From assembly GCA_031216125.1 (NCBI GenBank), contig CM062374.1:53203646-53267645 (forward strand): a stretch of 64,000 bases of DNA, read 5' to 3'. A program made the translations under genes and the position numbers. The stretch comes from Dalbergia cochinchinensis (Eukaryota; Streptophyta; Magnoliopsida; Fabales; Fabaceae). Shown in pieces: positions 1 through 10,536 of the stretch. The stretch's first letter is position 1. Each line of letters starts with the position of its first letter. The notes under the pieces are model-generated. The model saw only the letters and a program-made list of their open reading frames with translations. It was not told the DNA's origin and made no database searches.

Positions 1-2
1 AT

Positions 3-248
3 GAGGAGGTAAACATACCAACCATAGGGATGTATTTTGAGGACAAAGCTGGGCTGGATGTGGATGTTACTGGCGTATTCTATCTGGTCAAAGAGGATGC
101 TTCCCGGGTTTGTTTGGCGCTTACAAGTCTTTCCGATGAATATGAAATGGGTATTATTGGGAATTATCAGCAGAGGAACCAAAGGGTAATATATGATACC
201 AAAAATTCAAGGGTGGGATTTGCTGGAGAGCCTTGCAGTTTCACTTGA
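3..248 (+). CDS. Aspartic protease (A1 family), C-terminal fragment
   Basis: Only the last 81 codons are in the window; the reading frame enters from the left edge and ends at TGA 246-248. The peptide carries the C-terminal signature of plant pepsin-like aspartic proteases: a segment reading IPTIGMYF, then LDVDVTGVFY, a conserved cysteine in VCLAL, and the closing block GIIGNYQQRNQRVIYD followed by SRVGFAGEPCSF. In this family these blocks belong to the C-terminal lobe, and the cysteines usually form a disulfide. Both catalytic Asp motifs would lie upstream, outside the window. The ATG at 30 is internal and is unlikely to be the start. Substrate and exact subfamily cannot be told from this part. 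It could be the tail of a pseudogene, but no break is visible here. Confidence 0.82.
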   Translation, partial: EEVNIPTIGMYFEDKAGLDVDVTGVFYLVKEDASRVCLALTSLSDEYEMGIIGNYQQRNQRVIYDTKNSRVGFAGEPCSFT

Positions 249-388
249 ACACCTTGCTTTGAGTGTTACTAAAATAATGCATGTCATTAAGCAACAAGCG
301 GCAGCAAAATCTTACGGATTGTAGTGTTCGGGCGTCATACTGATAACTTTATAGTTAACGTTGATTTTAATCTTTACTTCATACTTGT

Positions 389-800
389 GACTTGTTAACT
401 TTTAAAATTAGTCAAATTGATCCATAATATTATAAAATATAAGTTATATTAGTCTCTCAATCCATATTTATTTAATATTTCATCAAATAATCGATAATGT
501 ATATCGTTAAGTAATACTGCCACATATTTTATATCATTTGAAATAAAATTAAGTTCAAAATAATTCATTTTGATATTTAAAAATACATAAAATGACTCAT
601 TTAAATCCCATTTTTAGACTATAAAATAACTCATTTTATATAATTTTAGATATAAAAATAAGTTGTTTACACCTCATTATACTTCAATAACACATATGAC
701 ATAACATATCAAGGTATCATTTAATATTACAAAGTATTATTTAATGAATAAAATGTTAAATAAAAGTTAGATGAGGGACTAGTTTAACTCATATTTTTAC
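389..800. repeat. Dispersed TIR-type repeat, copy 1
   Basis: This stretch shares an ordered set of short blocks with 28257-28583: a left end with taacttttaaaa followed by agtcaaatt, then ccatatttatttaata / ctatatttatttaata, then a right part with gatgagggactag / gctaagggactaat. The better-preserved copy at 28.2 kb has visible inverted ends. The two are probably degraded copies of one non-autonomous DNA element. Confidence 0.5.
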
Positions 801-803
801 AAT

Positions 804-1007
804 GTTAAGCTGCATTTATTGGATAGGAAATATAGGGACAGTTAGGACAGAAAATTTTTTGTATTTCTGTCTCTCCAAAAAGGGGACAGTGGGGACAGGA
901 TACAAAAACATAAATTTAATTTTTTTTCCAATGATACCGATTAGGTAGCAATATTTTTTCATGTCTCTATCTTCATTGTCTATAAACAATTGCCAAATGC
1001 TACCTTA
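804..1007. mobile_element. Small MITE-like element
   Basis: The ends are imperfect inverted repeats: the left reads ttaagctgcattt and the reverse complement of the right reads ttaaggtagcattt. The interior of about 200 bp has no coding capacity and repeats ggacag words (gggacagttaggacag, then ggggacagtggggacagg). The ends suggest a non-autonomous TIR transposon, but no clear target-site duplication is visible, so the superfamily is not assigned. Confidence 0.4.
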
Positions 1008-3061
1008 AAGATTACTTTAATATTTTAAAAGTCTAAAACTAAAATGATTTACAAATATAAAAAAAAAATACATACGAGTGTGTTGATGATTTTTTTTTTA
1101 CTATATTTTAAACATCCATACCATTTGTACACCAAGGGAGGTTGAACCGAACTTCAAGTTGATTCTATTGAATTTCTTAAATATATTTGTGGAATTAAAA
1201 CAATAATTATTAGAGTGGGTCTCTAATTTGATTGGGTCGTTACTTACCGCGCTCCCCCCATTCATTTAATCTAATAATAATAGGACATATGCTTAAATAA
1301 AATACCTACTTTTAAATGTTTGAATAGTATTAAAATTGTAGTACCTTTTAGTTTGTTCAGATGAAGTGTTGTGGATACAAAAATTATTATATTTCTAATT
1401 TACAAGTTACAATTTTGAGTTTCTGAAAAACAAAAAAAATGGGATGTCCCAATTAGGATTGCGACGGGACCGTGAAAAAGAGTTATTGAATAATTGGAAA
1501 TTATAGAGTTGCCACCAAATTTATTTAAATTGAAAAAAAATGGAAAAACCAATTATTTTACAAAGAAGTGGCCTTTGAAATCAAATTATGAGTTCAGGAG
1601 TCAGTTATGCATAGGAAAGGGTAGGAACTTAATTCTATGCACCCCTAATACACCCATCTTTAGATGGTACCTTAGCAAGTTGTGCAAATATATTAATAAC
1701 CTTAAAAAAATAAAAAAAAAGAGATAAACATATTTACAATCTAAACAAATAATTCAAGAAAAATTAATTTTAGTTTGACAGGGGTCACCTGCTCTTACAT
1801 ATCCCTTGGTGCAATATGGAACTTAAAGTCACGTAATTCTGTAAAAAAAAATATTTGTGAATTGACAAATTTTAATTAAAAAGTGAATTAAAATAAAATA
1901 AAAACTATTAATTAATTTTAATTTTAACAAAGAAATAAATTTTGATCATTAAAATCAATGAAAATTCATTTGTGCACAGAATTCAAGTTAGCACTAGACC
2001 ACTTAATGAACCCTTATGATTCAACAATAGTGAAGATAACATATGTTATTCAACCACTATTATTGAACATCGTACAAATATAAAATATTTTTTTTTAAAA
2101 AAAACTATTTATTAATAAAGAAAAACATATTTTTGTTTTATTTTATTTTTTTTATGACACCATTACACAAATAATTTAAGCAAAAATAGAAACATATAAA
2201 ATAATTAAACTAAAAAAAATTAATTCATAAACACAATTACACAATAAAATTTAAGCAAAACAAATAAACATAAAATAACTAAATTAAAAAGTAAAATAAT
2301 TTATAAGCACAAACACAATTAATTTAAGCAAAACATCTAAAATAATTAAACTAAAAAAAAAGCAAAAATAATTTATAAACACAAACACAACTAATTTAAC
2401 CAAAACACAAAATAATTAAAATAAAAAAGTTCCTAATTATTATTTTTTATTCTTTTTTTCGAAACCTTCTTTTTTAATTTAGAAAACATTAGCTATAAGC
2501 TCACTCAAAATCAAAGAAACAATAAAATCACATTTTTGTTTTTTTTACCAAATTATTTTGAAACTAATTTATTTAATTTCACTTAAACAATTTAAAATGA
2601 TTACTAAAAGACATAACTCTCTTTTTTCTTGATAAATTAAAACAACCAAATATTTATTTCAAAAATAAAATGAATAAAACTTTTTGTTATCAAAACTAAA
2701 TCAAACCCAAAGACTAAAATAAAAAAAACCACTAATTAAACAATCATATCCAAATCAAGCAAACCTGTAATTAAATATAACAAAACTAAATAACATTAAT
2801 CCAAGAACATAAATAAATAAATAAATAAAATTCTAATACACACAAAATCTACATTTTAAAACACATACACACAAACTTAGTCTAAATTCATCTACCCCTT
2901 CACACATACACGCATATAGACTTATTAACTTATCGACCCCTCACTAACACACACTAACCCACATATTCCTCACTCATTCACGCATCTGCACATACCCACA
3001 CCCACAGGCCACTAATTCACGCACACACGCACGAAAATAAAAAATAACTTTACTTCACCCC

Positions 3062-4080
3062 TTTTTCATGTTTACCACATACACAGACATTTTGAAAGAA
3101 ATATTGAGAGAGAGTAAGTGAGAGGATAAGAGAGAGACTAAGGCGAAGAGAGGAAAATCGATCATGAGGAAAAGAAGGACAAGGAAGTTGCAAGAGGAAG
3201 GCTTCACGGCTGACTTTCTGGCAGAGCCATGGTGAGGCCCAAGGAAGGGAAGGTGGCGGTCATGGAGGTTGGGTTCCGTGGGGTTAGATCAGTAGGTCGG
3301 TTTCACGGTGGGGTGTAGTGGTTTGGAAGGGAAGATCGGTGGTGGTTGGCTTGGCAGTGTGGTGCCGGCTGTGAATTCGTTTCAGAAAAGGGAGGCCTGA
3401 CGGTGAAAGGTGTTGATGATGGTGGCCGCAGTGGAACTGGGGAAAAGAGGTGGTGGCTCGCAGTGTGGGTATGTGGATCTTGAGTGGTTAAGGGGAGGTG
3501 ATGCGGGGTGACAAAGCCGATCTCTTGCGGTTGAGAAAGGTGGTGGTTTTGGTCGAGAGAGAGGAGGCGGTGATGGCGGTGGTTTCTGGAAGATGGTGGA
3601 AAAGTAATGGTTGATGTAGGTGGTTGGTTGGTTGGGATCTAGAAGGGATTTAGGTGCTGATGGTGGCTGATGGTGGTTTGGTGGCTGTGAATGGTGGCTT
3701 ATGATGATGATGGCCATGGGTAAAGGGTGTATGGTGGTTGGAAGATGGTGGTGTTTAGGTGAAGATGGAGGTAGAGCTAACAGTGGCTCATGGGTTGAGG
3801 ATGATGAAAGGGAAGAAGATGAGTTTGTGGCGGTGTGGTGGTTTTGGCTTCTGGTGATGGTGGCAGTGCAAGAGGGTGGTGGTTAGGTGATGGTAAAGCA
3901 GATGAGGGAAGCGGTGTGCGGCGATGCTGGGTGAAGCCGCGGTCGGGCCTCGCGGGGAAGAAGGGGAGTAGTAGCTCGACCTACCATCGCGTCGTCAGAA
4001 TCTTGGCCTTGGTCCCTTGGGCTAATGATGGTGGCGCGGGTAAGGGCCACGGTGGCTGGCGATAAGGCTCAGAGAAAGTC
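3062..4080. other. G/T-rich low-complexity block
   Basis: The plus strand becomes very G-rich, with repeated ggtggtgg, gatggtgg and gtggttgg words, after the A/C-rich stretch before it. A GA-rich segment (3105-3190, gagagagag) marks the switch. Open frames on both strands here (for example a Pro/Ser/His-rich one on the minus strand at 3382-3717) arise from the low complexity and have no recognisable domain. It may be part of an old LTR, but I found no partner repeat. Confidence 0.5.
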
Positions 4081-5278
4081 CCCACCGACCTTCCCTTCCT
4101 TTTTTTTTACATATATTTTTCTAGTTTAGAGATTCTAAGTTTGATGTTGTATCTGTATTGATCTTGTGGATTATAATTTTGGATTCTGACTCTGGTTAGG
4201 GAAGGAAAGATTGGGTATTGCTGGTTGTGATTTTGGTTTGTGGCTTTGTTTTTTTGTTTAGAATGGATTGGCTTGGGTGATTGGTTTGTATGGTTGGCTT
4301 GTTTGTGATCTAGGATAGGGTGAGATTGAATGTTGAATGATGATCAGAGAGTTAGAAGATGAAGATGGTTATCCTTTGTATTTGGAATTTTTTCTGATCA
4401 ATTCCCCCTTTCTTTTTTCAAAGATCACATTTTTGTCCGTCACCCTTTCGAATAAAAATCATTAAGTGTGTTAATAAGTTAGTTGGATGTGATTTCCCAA
4501 CCTGTGAAGAAAATCAAAATGGCAACATCATCATTTTACCTTCGTGAGTGTTGAGGGAATACCATCATTGTTCAGCCAGTGGAGGGATCATTATGCCTGC
4601 CATTGTCACAGATTTCTTCTTTTTTATTTTTTATTTTTTTGTCTTTTCTTTTGTTTTAACTTGGAAAAAAGGAAAATGGGCTGGACGAATATATATATTT
4701 TAGAATGGAGATGGGCTAAAATGGATTGGACTTCTTCTTCTTCTTTTTATTTATTATGCACCCAAAAAATGAATTGGGCTTCTCTTCTTTTTTTTTTAAT
4801 TAACCAAAAATGTAACACATATGTAAGACAAACCCAAAAAAAATAAAAAATAAAATAAAAAACTGCACTAAACTTTGGATTAAACAACAAAGAGTATGAC
4901 AAGACCCGAGACGATTCACAATTTAACACTAACCAATACGGGCTAAACTCTGGAAATATGCCAGAAAATATTTGTTTTTGTTTTATAGGCCTAACAAAAT
5001 TGGGTGTTCATATCAAATCATAAATAAAACTGTTTAAAATCATTTTTAGATGAAAAGGATTATTGCTTGATTTTTTATTTGAAAAAAAGAACAAAAATAA
5101 AAAATGTATAAAAATAAAAATTGAAACAAACTATATTAATAAAAGCTAAAAACATATTTGAGTTTTTTTAATTTTATTTTGTTACAACTAAAAAAGAAGA
5201 CAAATTAAAAACAAAAATTAGGGTCTCAGTCACCCTACTTTATTCGTAGGAAGCAGTAGTTTCCATCCATGATTATGG
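4081..5278. other. Intergenic DNA, T/G-rich then A-rich
   Basis: No gene or structured repeat recognised. The first part continues the T/G bias of the preceding block. The small open frame at 4544-4846 is low-complexity (phenylalanine- and leucine-rich). Confidence 0.5.
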
Positions 5279-5283
5279 CTTAA

Positions 5284-5473
5284 TGAAACTAAATAAAACT
5301 GAATTGAATTGATTGAAGGGGGCTTACACATACTTAGATTGCAATTAGATATAGCACATGTTCTTAACTCATGATGGCAGGTGACTCCATAACTAACTCA
5401 CATGAGGTATTAATTATGAGAGCTAAATATAACAGAATTAGTTAGAATTAGTTATTTGCTAATTCTATCTTCA
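5284..5473 (-). mobile_element. Copia LTR (minus orientation)
   Basis: Read on the minus strand this starts TGAAGATAGAATTAGC and ends ...TTTCA, giving a 190-bp LTR. It matches the 187-bp LTR at 13429-13615 over its full length. On the minus strand it is preceded directly by a polypurine tract (cccgagggaggggg, complement of 5474-5490), as expected for a 3' LTR, and by the remains of the Copia RNase H region (5491-6697). Related pieces also occur at 14844-14935 and about 28040-28085. Confidence 0.75.
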
Positions 5474-5490
5474 CCCCCTCCCTCGGGCGT

Positions 5491-6697
5491 AAGCTGAAGA
5501 GTGGATGTTGATCACGTTTAGCTTGGAGAGAATACATAGTATTAAAAATCGGTTCAGACTGGCTGGTTCGAATGAAAAACAGATGAACTGGTCGTGAAAC
5601 TGGTCCGAGTTAGTATTTGGATCGATCCCACATCAAAATCGATGCGACCCGGTTTGACTTAGCCGGTCGAACCGGGTCGGACTGGTCGAGTTTTTTTTTT
5701 TTTTGCTTTGTTGTTCTAAATGATGATTTTTTCAAAAACCTTAAAAAAAATCTAATTTAACTTATAGAAAAATGTAATAACTTTATTTGTATGGTCATAA
5801 CTTATGAGTTTGTGATATAAAACTTTGTGAGTTTGCTTGTATAATTATGTTTTGAACTTATCAATTGTGATTCGTGAATGTAAAATGTGAATAATATTTT
5901 GAAATTTATGTTATTTATTTATGCTTTTATATTTGGACCCTTTAAAGAGTATTAAATTATTAATTAGTTGTCATTTTATTGTATTTTATTTAAATTTTTA
6001 TTTTTTTGTATAAATCCGGTTTAATCGGTTCGACCAGTGACCTACCGGTTGAACCAGTGACCTGGTGCTTCAACCGAGTCAATCACCGGTCCGAGTCTGA
6101 AAACTATGAGAGAATATCTTGAAAGTGTCCCATAGGGAGAGGCTTGGTTAGGATATCCGCTACTTGTAGTTTGGATATGATGGGTAACAAGTGGATCAGC
6201 CTATTTTTTTAGCTTTTCTCTTACAATATGGCAGTCTAACTCAATGTGCTTGATTATCTCATGGAAGGATGCATTCTGATCTATTTGAATGGCTGACTGA
6301 TTATCACAATATAGAGGTATCAGCTGTGATGAAGCTTGCTTCAGGTTAGTGAAAAGCTATTGAAGCCATTGCAACTCGCATACTGTTGCTAACTGCCATT
6401 GCCCTGTATTATGCTTCTGTGAAGCTTCTTCAAATATATGTTTGTTTTTCGATTTCCAAGATATGAGGATAGGTCCTAGATAGATGCAGTAACCATGAGT
6501 GGATCTTCGAGTATCTTTGCATCATCCCCAATCTGAATCATTGAAAGTTGTCATTTTGAGATCAAACTGGACAGGAAAGAATAATCGTTGAGCTAGGGAT
6601 TTTTGGATGTACTGCAATAGTCTTAGAGCCATCTTTTGATGGATGTTTGTTGGTGAGGATACATATTGGCTAAGTTATTGAACTATCTAAGAGATAT
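5491..6697 (-). pseudogene. Ty1/copia RNase H domain remnant
   Basis: The minus strand read from 6697 down encodes a decayed Copia RNase H domain. Successive readable pieces are NDSDWG, KDTRRSTHGYCIYLG, ILISWKSK, a degraded AEYRA region, ELQWLQ, LYCDNQSAIQI, HEIIKHIELDCHIVREKL, and a degraded ADxLTK-like tail followed by SPYGT. Stop codons interrupt it (for example after DWG and after VREKLKK), so it cannot be functional. It is split by a hAT-like insertion at 5535-6108. Downstream on the same strand are a polypurine tract and a 190-bp LTR, as expected for the 3' end of a Copia element. The 5' part of the element is lost, and LTR-A sequence abuts it at 6698. Confidence 0.8.
5535..6108. mobile_element. 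hAT-like non-autonomous element with 8-bp TSD
   Basis: This 574-bp insertion interrupts the Copia remnant. It is flanked by the exact 8-bp duplication AGAGAATA (5527-5534 and 6109-6116). The ends are short inverted repeats (CATAGT at the left, its complement at the right). Subterminal regions on both sides are full of cggtt, accggtt, gaccggtc and ggttgaacc words. The interior is AT-rich and non-coding. An 8-bp TSD and short TIRs are typical of the hAT superfamily. A relative lies at 37107-37651. Confidence 0.8.
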
Positions 6698-7337
6698 TGT
6701 AATACCTAGTTAAATAAAAAGGTTAGAAATTTTTTTTTGAACTAGGAAGGGTGCCAGTTACCCTCATTTGACGTTTCGGGTTCTGAATTTTCACTAAGTA
6801 TGGGTTCTACACCTCATTAGAGGACTATATACTAGAACCACATTCTTGGGACCAAAAGTCCTGGTAATTGTTCCTAAAAGGAAATAAGTTAAATACCGAT
6901 TTTTAATGAATTTTATGAAATATTTAAGCATTTCGTTTTCAGTTCATAAGTTTGTAAAATCTTAAAAACTCCCAAATTTGAACTGAAATCCAAAATTTGG
7001 ATTCTGGATTTCGACAATTTAAATTTTTCTAATATTTTATTTGAATCCAAATTGGGGTATTTCTTTATTTATATTTATATTTTTAAATTAATGGTGAATA
7101 AAATAAATAAGGACACTAACTTAAAATTAAAAAATGTAAACCAGTGAGTAGTGAGGCAACCTAGTCCAATACATACAAACACTTGAATTAAAAAACACAA
7201 AAATGTGAGAAAAACCATTCTGGAGAGCATTGCAGTGGCCTTGGAACAGTAAGATAGGGCTAACCAGAAAAATCATGCACTTTGGTGAGCACTGCAGCGC
7301 TCAAAGTTTTATAAAAACCCCCTGTTTTGTGGTCCAG

Positions 7338-7376
<39 letters not shown>

Positions 7377-7917
7377 TCACACACACACACACTCCCCATC
7401 TCCCTAAACTCAAGAACCTTCGCCCTTTCACTCTCTTTCACCCCAAAACTCTATTTTCTTCCATTTTCTTTCAAAATCAACTTCAATTTTCACTCTTAAG
7501 GCTTTAAGGTACGTTATTCTTCTAGTTTTACTCATTTCTCCCTTCAATTTCTTCTTGTTTTTGGAGTTTGATAAGATGTTATCATAAATGTGCCATAGTG
7601 TTCTTTTGGTAGGATTAAAGTTAGATTTGAGTTATTTAGAGATTCTAAAAGCTAATCTAAGGTTCTATTACTTCCATAATAAATATTGGTGCTATTTATG
7701 CTAAAAGAAATCCTGTCAGTATTGAACCTTCAACTTCTGCCACTCTAGGTGAGTGGGTTCATATTTGTAACTTCTATGTTAATCACTATATCTATTTTCA
7801 CCTACAGCATGAGATTATATATAATTTTAGAATTTGTTTTGTGAACTATTGAGATTCCTGTGAAATATTGTGTTATGAACTATTGGTTTTAATAAGAAAA
7901 TGTATGTTCTTGAAAAC
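6698..7917 (+). mobile_element. LTR-A copy 1, left part
   Basis: This is the start of a plus-oriented LTR of the dominant family (TGTAATACC...). It shares ordered blocks with the copies at 36865 and the complement of 40640: ttctgaattttcactaagt, cattcttgggaccaaaagtc, aattgttcct, gatttttaatgaattttatga. It holds a promoter-like segment with the palindromic CACTGCAGCGCTC, then ttttataaaaaccc, then a (CA)n tract. The LTR is cut at 7917 by a younger LTR-A insertion and resumes at 10285. Confidence 0.7.
7338..7392. repeat. (CA)n microsatellite
   Basis: An uninterrupted CA/AC run followed by ttc and a second short CA run, just downstream of the TATA-like motif of LTR-A copy 1. It lies in what would be the transcribed leader of the LTR. 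Confidence 0.95.
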
Positions 7918-9665
7918 TATAATACCCTAGGTATTACTGTTACCTAGAAGAGCTTAGAGCAATACACATGTTGTTAGACAAATCCGAGTCTTGAATTTCA
8001 CTAAGTCTGGATCGTACGCATCCTTGGAGGGCTACATAATAGAACCAAATTATTGAGATCAAAAGTCTCGGTAATTGTTCCTAAGAGGAAAATAAGTTGA
8101 AGAATGATTTTTAATGAATTTTATGAAACCTTTAAACGTTTTATTTTTAACCTACAAGTTTACAAAATCCTGATGATTCCCGGATTTAAACTAAAATCCA
8201 AAATTTAGATTTTGATTTGTTGGGATTTTGATTTTTTTGATATTTTATTTGAATCCAAATAGGGTGTATTTTCTTATTTATGTTTATGTTTGAATCCAAA
8301 TAAGGTGTATTTTCTTATTTATATTTATGTTTTAAAATTAATTGATGAGGATATTAACTTAAAGAGTAAAATTAACTTAAAATTAAGAAATGTAAATAAG
8401 TGAGTGTTGTGACAAGAGGTAGTTTGGGTGTGTTATTGCATAATTCTGCAAAACAGCCTCACTGTAACGAGTTATGTTCCCTGCAGCTAGCAAGCTGAGC
8501 CACACAGGCTCGCTGCAATGAATTATGGTTGCTGTAGCCAGTCTAGACAGAAGAGGTTGGCTACAGTGAGTATAGTTCGCTACAGCGAGAATGTCTGATA
8601 TCAAAATGACACAGTTTCGAATTATGACACCTTTTACTCTTTATATACCCCTCCCCTTCGGGTTTCACAGCCAGAAACCCAAAACCCTTCCTCCTACCCT
8701 ATTTTCTTCTCCATTTTCTCAATCTGGCTCCATTTTTCATCCTCCAACTCAAAGGAAAGTTTGGTTTAGTGATTTGGCTTCCATTTTCCTCCATCTCTCA
8801 TGTTCTAAGGTTGGTATTGCTACCCTTACATGGTGGTAGGCAATGATGCACCTCCATTGATGTTAGGTTTAGATTTAAATCATATAGAGATTAATCTAGA
8901 GTTATATTGCTCCGATGGCAGATATTAATGCCATTCTTGTTCCAAGAAGCCCTATTAGTGCTGATCCCATGCTGTTCACTTCTCCAGGTGAGTGGGTTCA
9001 AACCTGTGATATTTATATGTTGTATTAGAGTTATTTCCATAAGAATATGTTCTATAATATGATTTTAGGAGTTTCTGCAAAGAGATTAGAGATTTCTGAT
9101 GATTTATCAAGCTTATGAGAATGTAGTTTTCAAATGGCATGAACTATATGATTTATGAAAACCATGGGATTATTCTTGTTTAAATGTGTTTATAAAGAGT
9201 TGGATTTTGATTATAATTGTTCAAAAATGTTATAATGATGATATGTTTGCTAGAATGGTTGTTTTATATGATGGAGTTTTTGAACTCTAAGATAAAAGCC
9301 CTTATGAAATATGAAGAAAGGAATGAGGTTTTGGTTGAGCTTGTAGTAGCCATAGAGAAATAGGCTACATGTTAATGGTAGTTAATCCGTTAACCTTGGT
9401 ACCAAGTAACACTAGGCTAGAGTAAACAAAGAAATCCTCACTACACTGGGGACAGTGACACGTAATGCCCAGTTTTCACTCAAGACATTTAGTAAAAGAA
9501 TATGATGATATACTGGGGATAGTGGTATGTGACGCCCAGATATATTGATAGAGTTTCATGCAAACATTTTTGTTTCTCTATTAGAATACTATTGAGTTGA
9601 GATATACAGAGAAATGTGGTTTTGGTTTTGAGACTATAAACATGAATTATTTTAGGACCTTTATG

Positions 9666-9703
<38 letters not shown>

Positions 9704-10279
9704 GCGTTGTTTCCTTAGTGTCCTATGAAGGGGGTTTGAGATGAGAATTCACTCACTAAGTTTTTGTATAAAATACTCACCCCTCTCTTTGCTCTCATAT
9801 CTATAGATACAGCAGTTGCTGCGGATTCTTCCCAACCTTCTACCTCCCAGCAGCAATAGAGATGTAGTTGGTGAGCTTCATTTGAGTGAAACAATCTTGA
9901 TTCAGTTTAGAATGCTTTATTATCATTGCAAGCAGGGTCCTGATTCATATAGAGACTATTTTGCATTTTGCATATTATGATTATATCATGGTTTGTACTT
10001 AAAGGATTTGGTTATTTGTGAACAAATTGGATATGAGTAGTTTGATACTTTGGTATTTCACACATGATGATGCTATGACTACAGACTTTAGATGTTGATT
10101 ATTAGATTTCAAATATAATTATCTTGCTTTCAAAGAACATGTGATTTGTATGTTGAAATTTTGTTTTAAATGGATCTTTCTTGTTGGAATATGTATACAG
10201 AGTAGTGCACAGGTCATAAGGCTTACATGGGGATGAGATTTCTTGCCTGTCAGTCACATGTCCAAATCGGGTCAGGACA
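7918..10279 (+). mobile_element. Solo LTR-A with 5-bp TSD
   Basis: A 2,362-bp solo LTR starting TATAATACCC (first TG mutated to TA) and ending CGGGTCAGGACA. It is flanked by exact AAAAC duplications at 7913-7917 and 10280-10284. It contains the palindrome-rich segment (8440-8590: cgctgcaatg, ctacagtg, cgctacagcg), a TATATA box at 8642-8647 and an (ATT)n tract at 9667-9703. No internal retrotransposon coding sequence remains, so it is the product of LTR-LTR recombination. It sits inside another LTR of the same family. Confidence 0.85.
9667..9703. repeat. (ATT)n microsatellite
   Basis: About twelve ATT units inside the solo LTR-A. A similar tract occurs at 47703-47729. Confidence 0.95.
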
Positions 10280-10284
10280 AAAAC

Positions 10285-10536
10285 CATGGGACATTCGCTA
10301 TTGAGGTTGAGTTTTTATATAGATTCACTATGAATTTAATTATTTAGAGCTGATTTTATGATTATATGATTTTGGTACTACATATTGTTGTATAAAGAGA
10401 GATTTTGAACCCTATGATAGAAGACTTTATGAATAATTGAGAAAAAAATGAGATTTCTAGTTGAACTAGTGGTAACTATAGAGAAACAGGCTGTGTGTTA
10501 ATAATAGTTAATCCATTAACCTTGGTACCAAAAAAA
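10285..10536 (+). mobile_element. LTR-A copy 1, right part
   Basis: Sequence resumes directly after the AAAAC duplication and continues LTR-A (aaccatgggac..., ...gttaatccattaaccttgg). It breaks off near 10536, where a further LTR-A fragment begins at a different internal position, so this copy lacks its 3' end. Confidence 0.6.

Larger units (their letters stand above)
249..3060. other. AT-rich intergenic DNA
   Basis: No convincing gene. The stretch is very AT-rich with many A and T runs. It contains one dispersed repeat (389-800) and a small TIR element (804-1007), listed separately. From about 2100 to 3060 the plus strand is strongly A/C-rich and poor in G. A 77-codon open frame at 1494-1727 is low-complexity, lysine-rich and resembles nothing I know. 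Confidence 0.6.

Noticed and set aside
1494..1727. 77-codon open frame
   Set aside because: Lysine-rich, A-run driven, with no similarity recognised and no splice or promoter context.
3382..3717. Proline/serine/histidine-rich open frame on the minus strand
   Set aside because: It arises from the GGTGG low-complexity block; there is no domain, and frames open on both strands at once.
7230..7499. 89-codon open frame with a His-Thr repeat
   Set aside because: It is the translation of the (CA)n microsatellite in an LTR leader.
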